This document shows, in pieces, positions 41,403-52,919 of a stretch of 64,000 bases of DNA (position 1 is the first letter of the stretch; each line of letters begins with the position of its first letter). The DNA is taken from contig NC_052507.1 of assembly GCF_014356525.2 (NCBI RefSeq), forward strand, positions 3,075,992-3,139,991, in the 5' to 3' direction. A model generated the notes under the pieces. The model did no database searches and was not told the DNA's origin. It saw nothing but the letters and a program-made list of their open reading frames with translations. The stretch is from Nilaparvata lugens (Eukaryota; Arthropoda; Insecta; Hemiptera; Delphacidae). The translations under genes were made by a program, and so were the position numbers.

Positions 41403-42113
41403 GTGTGTGTGTGTGTGGTGTGTGTGTGTGTGTGTGTGTGGTGTGTGTGTGTGTGCGCGCGCGCCTGTGTACACGATATCTCATCTCCCAATTAACGGAA
41501 TGATTTGAAATTTGGAACTTGAGGTCCTTACACTATGAGGATCCGACCCGAACAATTTCGATCGAATGCAATTCAAGATGGCGGCTAAAATGGCGATAAT
41601 GTTGTCAAAAACATCGTTTTTCGAGATTTTCTCGAAAACGGCTCCAACGATTTTAATAAACTCTATACCTAGAATAGTAATTGAAAAGGTCTATCAATTG
41701 CCACAAGTCCCATATCTGTAGAAAATTCAGGAGCTCCGCCCCGTCTGTGCAAAGTTTGATTTTAGATTCCCAATTATCAGGCTTCAGATACAATTTAAAC
41801 AAAAAATTCCGAGTGATAAAGATTGGCCATTAGAATCTTCACAATTAATGTTCAGTAACTTTTCCACCTAAAATTGAAAATAAGCTCGGAATTTGAGAAA
41901 ATGTGATTATCCAATTGCAAACTATGGGCAACTGTTGATTCTATTAAATGATTCACTATAAATAGATAGCAGACCTCGTATGTCTCCAGCGTTATTGTCC
42001 TGTCACCAGCTGGCTCAGATCTTTGTTTATAAGTAGACTTGAGATGCGCGACAACACTAGCGTCAGGTGATCAATTTTCGTAACGGCAAGGAAAGTTGTG
42101 TGAGTGCGCCACA
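41403..42113 (+). mobile_element. TG-element, copy 3 (5'-truncated)
   Basis: Begins in the (TG)n and GCGCGCGC tract and continues to GAGTGCGCCACA. The first ~140 bp are absent. Confidence 0.72.
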
Positions 42114-42545
42114 GTCATGAAGCTATGTGACGCTGGTAGTCTCTCATACTGTGCCGCTCTCTCATTCTCAGCCGGCCAAAACAATAATGATGGACAGTAG
42201 TCGGCAGTAATCGGCTTGAGTTAACAAACGCAAGATATCTTGCAGTTTTCCTCATGATACGTATATCGTATTAGTCAATGTAGAGGAATCCCTAGTATCA
42301 ATTATTTGAAAAGGTTATCAAAATAATTTTAGAAGCATGCAAAATACACACCCGGTCAAAACAGTAATGATAGACAGTAGTCGGCAGTAATCGGCTTGAG
42401 TTAACAAACGCAAGATATCTTGCAGGTTTCCTCATGATACGTATATCGTATTAGTTAATGTGAGGGATTTTAGAGGAATCCCTAGTATCAAATTATTTGA
42501 GAAGGTTATCAAAATAATTTTAGAAGCATGCAAAATACATTGAAT
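42114..42545 (+). repeat. Tandem ~180-bp duplication
   Basis: GTAGTCGGCAGTAATCGGCT to AGAAGCATGCAAAATACA is present twice (about 42173-42350 and 42352-42540). The start shares the CTGGTAGTCTCTCATA motif with the foldback at 5731-6007. A short ORF at minus 42432-42620 is not convincing. Confidence 0.75.
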
Positions 42546-42665
42546 GGTAGAGGAACTCACCCAAATTGGAAAGAGGTCATTGTTTGCATATTCTCTCACC
42601 TGCGAAATGAAAATCTTCATTACTACAAGATCATAATACTATTTTATCATAGTAACAGTCAACTA

Positions 42666-43032
42666 TAGTGAGGTCCACGTTGTAATGGTAGTGTTCGATT
42701 GGCAATGGTATTGCTATCCTTGTCTATCATTCAACAAAGCGGATAGTGCTATCTCTTTATTGCTTTTCTATTTTGCTATATCGTCTTTCAACAATGTATA
42801 ATTGATAATTAATTAACATAATATCTCATCTTATTTATGTAAATCCATTATGAAATTATTGAAAGATAATTCCTTGCTTAATAGAATATAATTGATAATT
42901 TTAAACGGAAATGAACAGTGAATATTACATCAATAAACCTGTATCAGCTACCGTCTATAGAATGCATTGGTAAGACAGTGGATTGGCAACGTTTTTCTAT
43001 CTTTCTAAACTGCAATTATAACGTGAACCTCG
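42666..43032 (-). mobile_element. MITE PM, complete copy (reverse)
   Basis: TATAGTGAGGTCCACGTTGT at one end and AATTATAACGTGAACCTCG at the other. The order of inner blocks is reversed relative to 21030-21385, so I place it on the minus strand. Confidence 0.78.
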
Positions 43033-43284
43033 ATCCTGATTAATAATATTGTGTATCACTGAATCAATCAATTACAATAAATGAATGAAATTATATCTCT
43101 TCTTGTAGCCTATCGTATTTTATCATGCTCATTATATCTGTATTTTACTGTTTCTGTACAAAAATACAGATTTAATTAGAATAGCATCAGCTGATGAAAT
43201 GTGGAATGCATGAGTTCGTGGCGCATAGGTCTGTACGCAGCTTTTTTATAATTATCTGTTTTCATTGAAGCAATTAAGTATATC
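43033..43284. other. No gene recognised
   Basis: TGGCGCATAGGTCTGTACGC at 43219 carries a TIR-like GTCTGTACGCAGCTT as at 31305/55034 without a partner; otherwise featureless. Confidence 0.35.
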
Positions 43285-43770
43285 CAATAATTTCAAAATT
43301 TTTTTCCATAATTAGGATGAAATATTTTGTTAATAATTTATTAGTTCTATATTGATAAAAGACGATCTGGCAACAGTGCAAAGCGAGAAAGAGATAGCGC
43401 TATCCGCTTTGTTGAATGATAGACAAGGATAGCAATACCATTGCTAATAACGTGGACCTCATTTTAAGAGCAATCAATTACTGTTCGCTGCCGAATCTTA
43501 CCGCTTTCATTGGCAGGCACTAATCACCTCGCCACTGTAATTGATAAAGGTCACACTAACAAGGAACCAATCACAATTAACGAACAATGAATGAATAGTG
43601 TGAATGACACTTGCAACGAAGTCCGTCTTGTTGATACAGAATAATGACAAATAATGAAACGGTACTTACAATTTTGATACACAGAGGCTGGTTACACACA
43701 CACATTGAACAAGGATAGCAATACCATTGCTAATCAAACACTGCCATTATAACGTGGACCCCAGCACTTT
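43285..43770 (+). repeat. PM right half, split by reversed 115-bp repeat
   Basis: PM right-half sequence (43285-43460) reaches TAATAACGTGGACCTCA. The reverse complement of 23340-23585 (43466-43715) follows. Then AAGGATAGCAATACCATTGC and a second right terminus (43740-43765) appear. It looks like a rearranged copy of the 23.3-24.1 kb region. Confidence 0.6.
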
Positions 43771-45112
43771 TCAATCAACTCTTCAATTGTGCTAAATCAT
43801 TGCAGATCTAGTCCACTCAAGAGATGAAGGAGAAAATTGATACTGCAAGGGAGAAAAGATCTATGATAGAAACTAAAAGTAAGGAAACGGATCTAATTGA
43901 ATGCGTTTATGGGAAATTTACATTCGCTTATAGGGGAAAAAGGGAAGAAACGTGGCTCTTTTAGGGATGCTTACAGACAGTCAAAGCTGAGTTCGACCCT
44001 TCACGTGTAAGGGAGTCATTAAGTACACCCGCTCCCTCCACCCCTAGGGAGACAAACTACACCTGCTCCTCCCTCCCCAACAGGGAGACAATCCCTATCT
44101 GCATTGTGATTCCTTGGGAGGCGTAGCAATCCCTATATAATTCCAGATAAACCTCTTGACGCAGGATATAAAATGCAGAAGCCGATAAGGGTTGATCTCA
44201 GGCTCGAAAGATGCTGCACCACTGGAAACAGACTTTGCCAAATTGAGGGGTTGGTGGTTAGAACATTGGTGAAAAGTTTATTGGAATGGTGTAGTTGAAC
44301 GAGCGTTGGCGAGTTCCTACTTTTGACTCAGGGACAAAATGCCAAATTTAGAGCTTGGTGGTTCCATTGATAAACAGTTTGTTGTAATAGTATTAAAATC
44401 CGACTAGAGTCAATGTCAATGTTGTACAGTACATCCGTTCCCTAATGAAATATAAATACACATATATCGTCAAATACTACAGTTGTAGGATTATTGTAGT
44501 TAAATGTGACCTGTATGGTCATGAAAGCATAATCCTGTACCAAATAAAACTGTAGAGTTTGACAATTTTTTTTTCAATTAATACTTGATTGTATTTGTAT
44601 ATGAATAAATAGATAAATAGGACAAAGGTAGCCCAGCTCTCGAAAATTTCCGTTTATAATGTGAGTTTTTGGGTGTTTTCAATCTATCTGTGTCTTGTTT
44701 ATCCTGTTTCAATCTATATTATAAATAAATAAACAAATATATGTGTGTTTTTATTTCATTGTAATAGTATAGTTGACGAGCGTTGGCGAATTCCTACTTT
44801 TGACTCAAACCCAAAGATTCCAACATTGATGGAGAGTTTGTTGTAATAGAATGATTGAACGAACGTTAGCGAGTTCTCACTTTTGATTTTAGGCCGAAAT
44901 CGATGTTTCCATTCGTCCTTTTGAAGATGTAACAGGATCAAATTTGAAGTGCATTAGGGAAAAAAAAATTATCCAGCTGACTACTGATTTGTGTTTTGGG
45001 AGTTATCATAAAGACTGTCTGTCCTTTTTGCGTTGAAAATTGATTTTGATTGTGACTTATCTACCCATACAAAGTGAATGAAATGTACCTATAATACATT
45101 CAATTAATATAT
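43771..45112. other. Mostly single-copy; promoter-like short motifs
   Basis: CTCCCTCCACCCCTAGGGAGAC and the related CTCCTCCCTCCCCAACAGGG (44030-44085) form a GC-rich pair of repeats. TCCCTATATAATTCC (44130-44145) and GGATATAAAATG (44163-44174) could serve as TATA boxes. Two similar blocks (44294-44360 and 44772-44900) share CGAGCGTTGGCGAGTTC and TACTTTTGACTCA. No ORF with recognisable motif, so any gene would be non-coding or split. Confidence 0.3.
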
Positions 45113-45117
45113 ATTTT

Positions 45118-45249
45118 TTACTTTCCTTGCCCTATTACAATAGGTAAGGAAAGTATTGCTTTCCGGAAAAATTAAGGTACCCAAATTTCTAAATTTCTAT
45201 ACGTTTCAAGGTCCCCTGAGTCCAAAAAACTGGTTTTTGGGTATTGGTC

Positions 45250-45315
<66 letters not shown>

Positions 45316-45950
45316 AGTGTATATGCGTCTGTGTACACGATATCTCATCTCCCAATTAACGGAATGACTTGAAATTTGGAACTTAAGGTCCTTTCACTAT
45401 AAGGATCCGACACGAACAATTTCGATCAAATGCAATTCAAGATGGCGAAAATGTTGTCAAAAACAGGGGTCTCGTGATTTTCTCGGAAACGGCTCCATCG
45501 ATGTTGATCAAATTCATACCTAAAATAGTCATTGATAAGCTGTATCAACTGCCACAAGTCCCATATCTGTGAGAATTTCAGGAGCTCCGCCCCATCATTG
45601 CTAGATTCCCAATTATCAGGCTTCAGATACAATTGAAACAAAAAAAATCAAGTGGAGTATATTGAGCATGAAAATCTCTACAATTAATGTTCAGTAACAT
45701 TTTCACCTAAAATTGAAAATAAGCTTTTAATTCGAGAAAATGTGATTATTCAATTGCAAATTATTGTTGATTCTATTAAATCATTCACTATGAAGAGATG
45801 GCAGACCTCATGTGTGTCTCCAGCGTTATTGCCCTGTCACCAGCTGGCTCAAATCTTTGAATAGTAGACTTGAGATGCACGGGAACACTAGCGTCAGGTG
45901 ATCAATTTTCATAACGGCAAGGAAAGTTGCGTGAGTGCGCCACACCAGAT
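45118..45950 (+). mobile_element. TG-element, copy 4
   Basis: Full-length copy from ACTTTCCTTGCCC to GTGCGCCACACCAGA, with a long (TG)n at 45253-45312 and T runs at both ends. The ORF at 45156-45359 is a translation of this repeat. Confidence 0.8.
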
Positions 45951-46039
45951 TTTAATGTATTCCAGATACATCAAAGTAAACTATGATGTTCTTTCGATAC
46001 AAATGTAATATTGAAAGTTACGGATTTCAAAATCATCAC

Positions 46040-46275
46040 AACAGTTCATGAGCAAGTTCTCCACCTCAAGGGGCTCAAAAATTTAATCATGGTCTAGTTG
46101 AGACATTTTTCTTGTAATCATGAATAAAACTCAAAAATAATAATGTTTTAATAGTACATGAGTGGGTTCTCCAGCCCAAGGAGCTCAATAGATTTAATCA
46201 CGGTTGAATCAAGACATTCCATGTGCAATCTGGAGTTAGAGTCAGAAATAATATTGATATGTGTGCAGATGCAAA
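46040..46275 (+). repeat. Tandem ~118-bp duplication
   Basis: CATGAGNNNGTTCTCCANCNC and AAGGNGCTCAA...TTTAATCANGGT recur at 46046 and 46158. A single related motif (CATGAGCGAGCTCTCCAG) is at 48922. Confidence 0.6.
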
Positions 46276-46309
46276 ACCCAGTACTTGGTGCCACCTATCG
46301 GGAGTGTTG

Positions 46310-46432
46310 AGAACTACACTAGTAGGCGTTCCAATCCACCAATCAGAAGAGAGTATGGGGAGCTGGGAGGCGTGGCTTGCTGTCATTGGTCTGTTATTCT
46401 TATGCCAAGAATTTGGCTCTCTCTATCGTTCC
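46310..46432 (+). promoter_or_regulatory. Candidate promoter: CCAAT and GC-type boxes
   Basis: CCAAT at 46331-46335 and 46339-46343, GGGAGGCGTGGC (KLF/GC-type) at 46366-46377, and inverted CCAAT (ATTGG) at 46385-46389 lie within 60 bp in single-copy-looking DNA directly upstream of a CT tract, with another ATTGG at 46635-46639. No TATA or coding exon follows. The arrangement is suggestive only. Confidence 0.3.
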
Positions 46433-46622
46433 CGCACACAACTACATACTTTCTTCCTCTTTCTTTCTCACACACTCTCTCACTCTCTCTTTCTCTCACA
46501 CACTCTCTCTCTCTCTCTCCCTCACTCACTCTCACTCTCTCTCTCTCTCTCTCTCCTCTCCTCTCTCTCTCTCTCCTCTTCTCTCCGCTCTCTCATCTCT
46601 CTCTCTCTCTCTCTCCCTTTCC
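46433..46622. repeat. CT microsatellite
   Basis: (CT)n and CACTCT units; ORFs here in three frames are artefacts. Confidence 0.9.
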
Positions 46623-46626
46623 AGTA

Positions 46627-48470
46627 GTGTGGTGATTGGTAGGATATTATTGTATATGAGTGTGCCAAAAATTTTTTTTTTTGAAATTATAACTTTTCAA
46701 AGATAAAATTTTATTAGAGTGCTGGATTAACGTTGTGATTTTCTCACGGTATCGGAGTAATTTCATGATGTCATTCCGCACATTACGTATTTAAATTCTG
46801 ATATTTCCTCTATTGTTTTCAAACGTTTTCCTAGAGTACTTAGAATTGTTGTAAACGCAAAATCATCATAAAAAATCAGTTGAACGTCCATTCTGTTGCT
46901 GAGTCGTCTACTCTGATCGAGGGAATTTTCCTATATTCTGTCTTTGTAGTTGTATTCCTTTCTCGTTCTATTGAGGGAAATATTGTCGTCCCACCACGTC
47001 CTTTGTAATTTGGTATTTTTTAATGCATGCCCTGATACCTATTTTTGAGCCTGGTTCGGTCGACTTGGAGACCTGAACAAGAGACCGCTTTCATCATCTG
47101 TAGAGTACAGACATGTTTTTGAGCTTAATTATTTATTGGCCTGATTGAATAATGTCTTTTCCGGACAGTTTTTTATTCTCTCCCGGAGACTAAAATTATA
47201 TTATTGGGAATCATTTATCCGATCAGTTTTGAAATCGCTAATCCTTCTATTAAATTATTAATGGCATAGTTATTTCCATTCAGAGCGGTTGACTGCTGCA
47301 TTTTATTATTATTGTATTACTATGGATTAGTGACAGTCGAAAACCCATTTAAGGGTGAGTAATGAATATTTTCTAGTATTGTTGTATTGTCTTTATTTTA
47401 ATAATTTTGATATTACAGGTAACAACCTCTGATTTAACAATTCTTCGTTTTCAAATATTTCACAGAATTTTGTAGTCTTACATCTGAGATGTATGACGAT
47501 ATACTAATGTAAAAGGAATTGATACTAAATGGAGTATCTTCCTATTCTTCATTTTATTGGTAGAGTCATTTATATCTCTGACCTTTTATAATTGTGGGTA
47601 AAGTTTGGAATACTCACTGGTAACTCTGTTCATCATTCTTTTAACTAGTAATTTCTTTTCATAATCTCATTCATTATAGATTTCAAATTCTACAATATTA
47701 AAACCTATAATATTCATCTAATTTTATATTTAATGTAAATTGTATGTATTGTATTCATTAGATGATTTCTTGAGAAATCATTCATTGAATGCAATATTTA
47801 GTATGTTATTTATTCTAGCATTACTAAGTAGTTGTGACTTGTGTTGCATGTTTTTTTTTTGTGTGTGTGTATTCTTGAATACTCATTCGAGGATCGTGCT
47901 GTATATATGCCTTGCTGTCAAACGAGGGCTTACGAATTCGCCGACTGAGATGGCCGGTGATATCGGACATCTGACATTGCCGTGCGGGGCTGAAAGACGA
48001 TCTTCGATCTGACGCCACTAGCCCGATGCCTGGAGGCCATCACCCTTCATCCTCACCCATCACCCTTTGGACACAGGACTCGAGGACGACAGATCTTAGA
48101 TAAGTACTTGATACCCCCCCACTACAATATCAGATGTGCCCCGTAAATTTGGTCTCTTAAAGACGTATTATGTTTGGTCTCTTAAAGACGTATTATATTT
48201 GGTCTCTTAAAGACGTATTATACTTGGTATCTTAAAGACAGATTGATTATTCTATTATCCATGTGAAGATGTATTTTGTAATATTCTCTATTTTATTCTC
48301 ATTATTATAAGAGCAGTCAGTCAACCGCATATCAGCCAAGACCCTCTAACCACTAGAATTAGGATCACATTATTGATCAGATAAAAATCCGCAGATCTCA
48401 GGGTCTAGCACAATTTCAACAACTAAGCCTTCTCCAACAAAATCATTTGTCACCAGGAGACCGGCTTATG
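46627..48470. other. Unassigned 1.8 kb with GC island
   Basis: AT-rich, with a GC-richer island at 47885-48085 (ORF tail reading GHLTLPCGAERRSSI) and a following 26-bp repeat, TTTGGTCTCTTAAAGACG, in about four units (48149-48240). CAACCTC and polypyrimidine stretches near 47420 and a donor-like AAGGGTGAGT at 47353 give weak hints of transcription. I do not recognise any protein; an LTR or an exon of a host gene are both possible. Confidence 0.3.
48149..48240 (+). repeat. 26-bp minisatellite
   Basis: TTTGGTCTCTTAAAGACGTA plus TTATNT, three clear units and one decayed. Confidence 0.85.
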
Positions 48471-48519
48471 AGTGGGTGAGTGAATGAATCAGAGCAATTT
48501 CGCTTTTATATGAATCAAG

Positions 48520-48830
48520 TTCATTTTTAGAGAACCGACAATCATTAATGTTGAAACACCGCCGGTTTATGTAGTCACATTACAATATAATATGTACTCA
48601 AATTGTAATCAGTCCTCATTCTGATCAATTATTCCCAATACTCTGTGAGATTCGTTGAATGATTAACTCTATTTTTCCATTTATTATACATCAGTGTATA
48701 AGCCGGAATAGCTTATATTATTATTCACATGAATGAAGAACTCTAATCCAATATACAAGTATAGTGTTGATGAGGATATTCTTGAGTATCATCTCCCAAG
48801 AATTGATCCATTACTAAACAGAGTAAATAC
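48520..48830 (+). repeat. LINE 3'-UTR fragment
   Basis: AATGTTGAAACACCGCCGGT and TTTATGTAGT are shared with the LINE-B 3' UTR (9440-9465), suggesting a related LINE. Confidence 0.5.
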
Positions 48831-49075
48831 AGAGTAACCTATAAAGTTCTATCGATTCACATATAATAATACTTGTAATAAATTATCACAAGTAGGAGAT
48901 TTGAAAATCAGTACAATAAGCATGAGCGAGCTCTCCAGTCCGGGGGCTCACTAGTATATTATAATTACCAAATCTATCACAGAATTTCATACACAGTGGA
49001 ATATGTCATCGATTAATAAATAAGTCCTGTACATCCTGAACCCTTCTGATCAACACAGATACAAAATTCTTAGTA
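48831..49075. other. No gene recognised
   Basis: AT-rich flank of the Helitron; nothing seen. Confidence 0.4.
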
Positions 49076-49738
49076 TCTATATATATAAAAGCGAAATGGC
49101 ACTCACTCACTGACTGACTGACTGACTCACTCACTCACTCACTCACTCACTCCCATAACTAAAAATCTACCGGACAAAAAACGTTCAAATTTAGTAGGTA
49201 TGTTCAGTTGGCCCTTTAGAGGCGCACTAAGGAATCTTTTGGCAATATTTTAACTCTAAGGGTTTAAAGTTCGTCTTTTAGCATGTATATTCTTCTTCTC
49301 CCAATCTCTTAATTATAATTGAAATTTCCAAATCATATGTTACTATAGAACTATAATCTAGATAGAGTACCTCTTCGAAACAGTTGTTAACTGGCAACTA
49401 AATTAATAATTTTGTCAGGTTGGCATTAAGTTGAGTTGACTTTCTTAGGTTGGCACCAAGTTGAAGATTTAAATGCATTTATCGCGGGAAAATTGATTGG
49501 GCACTGCTACTTCAATCCTGGGAATATTATATACTAGCCGTCAGGCTCGCTTTGCTCGCCATATCCGTTTAGCCAGACGTTTAGTCTGGACCCCCGACTG
49601 GATTTTCCTAACATGATAAAAATGCAGGCGAGCGAAGCGAGCCTGCTAATCTCATTCTTGGACGATCCAGTCGAGGGTCCAGGGGGCAGAGCCCCCTGGC
49701 TAGACGGATATGGCGAGCGAAGCGAGCCTGACGGCTAG
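49076..49738 (+). mobile_element. Helitron H1, complete non-autonomous copy
   Basis: A (49075) | TCTATATATATAAAAGCG ... GAGCCTGACGGCTAG | T (49739): canonical TC start, CTAG end and insertion between A and T without duplication. A stem AGGGGGCAGAGCCCCCT lies 45 bp before the end. 663 bp, no Rep/helicase frame. An inverted copy of its own 3' end (ACTAGCCGTCAGGCTCGC) occurs inside at 49533. Confidence 0.92.
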
Positions 49739-49740
49739 TA
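49533..49740. repeat. Inverted Helitron 3' termini (~205-bp foldback)
   Basis: ACTAGCCGTCAGGCTCGC at the left mirrors GCGAGCCTGACGGCTAGT at the right. Next to these, ATATCCGTTTAGCCAG mirrors CTGGCTAGACGGATAT. The corresponding block at 27557-27781 has the same design. The right half is the Helitron end. Confidence 0.85.
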
Positions 49741-49913
49741 ATGTATATTTGGACTGTACATTTAGGTAATTATTGTGAGAGTGTTAACATATCCTCATTT
49801 AGACTATTTTATTATCAAAATTAAGGAGACAAACAGTTTCGAGTTCATCCTGTTGATTTTCTCTCAATCATTAATTTATTCTATGTAGTAATTTATTGTG
49901 AAATGAAATTAAT

Positions 49914-50049
49914 GGGTTGATAGAATTGGCTATCTTGGAATTCGCTGACTTCATGTTAAAATGTCATATGAATCAAAACTGCTCTGTTCATATGGTATTG
50001 ATTCATATGGCGATACAGCTAATTCCGAGTTAGTCAATTCTATCAACCC
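49914..50049. mobile_element. Foldback MITE (GGGTTGATAGAATTG)
   Basis: Perfect 15-bp TIRs GGGTTGATAGAATTG and CAATTCTATCAACCC, with inner arms GTCATATGAATCAA and TTGATTCATATGGC. 136 bp. No target duplication seen. Confidence 0.75.
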
Positions 50050-50340
50050 AAATGAATGAATGAATAAATGATAAATAGACAAATGTTTATTTCTCAATAA
50101 AACTAAAACTACAACATAAATTACAGAAAATATTAGATAGTTTACAATTACATACAATAATTTGTTTCAGAATTTTTTTTAATGTGTCTTCTACATGTTT
50201 AGTATTTTCTGTGTTGAAATTGACCTACTCCACTATGGCGAACCATGTTCTCGAGTGGGTTAAATAGCAAATGAATGAATAAACCAGGTAGTGGTTTATC
50301 TATTCATAGGGCCAAACAAGTTGCAATGGAGTTAACTCCA
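50050..50340 (-). repeat. LINE 3' UTR, minus, (TTCA)n tail
   Basis: The reversed tail AAATGAATGAATGAATAAAT precedes CTACTCCACTATGGCGAACC, which resembles CAACTATGGGAAACCCATG at 61104 in the LINE ending at 60962. Confidence 0.5.
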
Positions 50341-50671
50341 GATTAACATGAAGTTCCTTCTCGAAACAGTTGTGGAGTTGCTAGGAGAGCTCTGAATAAT
50401 TCGAATAACAATTATTACTCTCATGGGAAAGTTTTCTCTCACTACAGTCTTCGAGTTACTCAGAGTTTATAACTATGTGAGCTTAGATTACAATCCAACA
50501 ATCATCAAACTTGACTAGTTCTTATTGCATCAAACACGCTTAAATAAAAATAATTAACTCTATTTTTGATGGATCAGGAATGATTACTCAAGTTTGATTA
50601 TCTACAGCTATTATCCTCACTAGCTAACATGTATCTTGTATCAATCAAGCCTCTGTCACAAATGATTGGAG
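50341..50671. other. No gene recognised
   Basis: AT-rich, no repeats shared elsewhere in the window. Confidence 0.4.
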
Positions 50672-51058
50672 AACTAGCAGGTAACCCATGCTCTGCAAGG
50701 GCCTAATTAAAACTTGACAAAATAAAATCTTGAAGGATTTAGAATAGACCCTTAACCATCCTCGTTGAATTAAGAATAAATATGCAAAATTCCAAGTTAA
50801 TCAGGTGAGTAGTTCAGACGTGATGATGCGTAATTCGTGAATTTCCTATCCCGTACGTGTATGAGCCAATCCTTTCCTCAATCATATTATTGAAATTGAG
50901 GATATTTTGAAAAGTACTCTGAAATTTCAAGACCATATTAACTGTGAAGATGGATCTTGAAGGAGCTGTCATGCAAGAATTTCAAATTCTAGAATTTCTT
51001 ATACTGTACGTGTATATATAAGCCAATATTCTTACCTTAATTATTTTAATAAATAAAA
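50672..51058 (-). repeat. Helitron-like H2, reverse copy
   Basis: ACTAGCAGGTAACCCATGC, then GGGCCTAATTAAAACTTGAC and ATTCGTGAATTTCCTATCC, in the reverse order of 13360-13575. Continues into a second, partial unit. Confidence 0.6.
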
Positions 51059-51061
51059 CTA

Positions 51062-52171
51062 CAGTAGAACGTCGATAATTCGGACTCTGGCAAGAAATAA
51101 AATTTTTACTGTGCGTTGTACACATGTTGCTGTAAAAAAATACGATACAGTACTTTAAAACGTGTTTTTAATGTATATACAGTACCTTATACTCTACCAA
51201 CCAATAATTGAATACTGTATAAGCAAATTTAACAGCTTTGTTTCTTGAATAGTGCGTGCTGACCGTTTTTTACTTTCCTTGCCCTATTACCATAGGTAAT
51301 GAAAGTATTGCTTTCCGAAAAAAATTAAGGTACCCCAATTTCCAAATTTCTATACGTTTCAATGTCCCCTGAGTCCAAAAAAGTGGTTTTTGGGTCTGTA
51401 TGTGTGCGTGTGTGTGTGTATGTGCGTCTGTGTACACGATATCTCATCCCGCAATTAACGGAATGACTTGAAATTTGGAACTTAAGGTCCTTACAATATA
51501 AGGATCCGACACGAACAATTTCGATCTGATGCAATTCAAGATGGCGGATAAAATTATGATAATGTTGTCAAAAACAGGGTTTTTCGCGATTTTCTCGAAA
51601 ACGGCTCCAACGATTTCTATCAAATTTATACCTAAAATAGTCATTGATAAGCTCTATCAACTGCCACAAGTCCCATATCTGTAAAAATTTCAGGAGCTCC
51701 GCCTCATCTATGCAAAGTTTGATTTTAGATTCCCAATTATCAGGCTTTAGATACAATTTAAACAAAAATTTCCAAGTGGAAAAGATTGAGCATGAAAATC
51801 TCTTCAAATAATGTTTCGTAACATTTTCACCTAAAATTGAAAATAAGCTCGAAATTCGAGATAATGTTATTATTTCAATCTCAAACACTGTTGGTAACTG
51901 TTGATTCTATTAAATCTTTCACTATGAAGAGATAGCAAACTTTGTGTGTCTCCAGCCTTATTGTCCTGTCACCAGCTGGCTTGGATCTTTGAATAGTAGA
52001 CTTGAGATGCGCGGGAACACTAGCATCAGGTGATCAATTTTCATAACGGCAAGAAAAGTTGTGTGAGTGCACCACACCAGATTTTTTGAAACGTAATTTC
52101 GATAATCCGGATAATTTGATAATCCGGATGTGGTCCGGTCCCAATTAATCCGGATTACTGACGTTCTACTG
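51062..52171. mobile_element. pogo/Tigger-like MITE split by TG-element
   Basis: Ends CAGTAGAACGTCGATAATTC and CCGGATTACTGACGTTCTAC-TG with TA on both sides (51060-51061, 52172-52173). CAGTxGAACxTCxxTAATYCGG is the terminus style of Tigger/pogo elements. Without the 810-bp TG-element it would be about 300 bp, with repeated AATCCGG motifs near the right end. No transposase. Confidence 0.8.
51272..52081 (+). mobile_element. TG-element, copy 5
   Basis: Complete, with a short (TG)n. T runs flank it (TTTTTTACTTTCC and CCAGATTTTTTG), compatible with a T-run duplication. It is inserted in the pogo/Tigger-like MITE, so it is the younger of the two. Confidence 0.82.
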
Positions 52172-52750
52172 TAGTTTTGTATCAAAGTGTATATCATGTC
52201 TGTTTATCAATCCAGCTTTCTGTCCCCATACTTGAAACATTCCAAGCTGACAAATTTGTATCTTGTATCAATCCGGCTTTGTTACATGCGCCCCACGAGC
52301 ATTCCTTTGAGCATCCCACGCTATTTTCCAGTCTGAATTTGGCTTTCAAACTTTGATATCTCGCTCCAACACACTTGGACACAATAATTAACAGTGGACC
52401 ACAATCTCAGGGACACAATAAGCAAGAGAAGACCACAATCTCATTCACATGTTGACTGGGTTCACATGATCACAGTGCTGACTAGATGAAATTCACATGA
52501 TGAGTGGATGAGATTCTCATGTATGGGGTTCACACGCATGTGAGTTCCAAGTATCACACTTAGAGTACAGATAGGATACCGTATGCCATGGCTCAACCGC
52601 AACTGAGAAGATGATGAGACGAATCCTTGTGACTTAATGGAATCTGACCTCTGGACTCTTCGACTGAGTCTCCTTCGGCCTCTGACAATGGGTCAAGCTT
52701 CCATTAGCGACGTAACAAAGCCTTTTCTGGCTTAACCCTACTTTAATTGA
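52172..52750. other. No gene recognised; CACATG-rich stretch
   Basis: At 52445-52560 several TTCACATGA and GATGAGT copies form a degenerate short repeat. The rest is single-copy-looking with no ORF of note. Confidence 0.4.
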
Positions 52751-52919
52751 ATCCGTATCTAGTAATCTGCAAGGCCGTGGAGATAGGATGGCAACGGAGA
52801 AGAAATGCCTGTGAAGTGAAGGGTGGAAAAGAGAAAGCTGTGAAAAGTGGAGAATGCGGAAAGTGGAAGTAACTCTTGGGATTTCTGAGAATAGTATCGG
52901 ATGCAGGCATGTGAATGGA

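Noticed and set aside
46223..46706. Three overlapping ORFs of 109-134 codons
   Set aside because: Their C-terminal halves are the CT tract, which is open in several frames; the N-terminal parts share no motif. The CCAAT/GC boxes in the same DNA suggest a promoter rather than coding sequence.
48460..48512. Possible Helitron H1 5' end (TTTCGCTTTTATAT)
   Set aside because: Only about 20 bp agree and the TC|A border is missing; too short to call.
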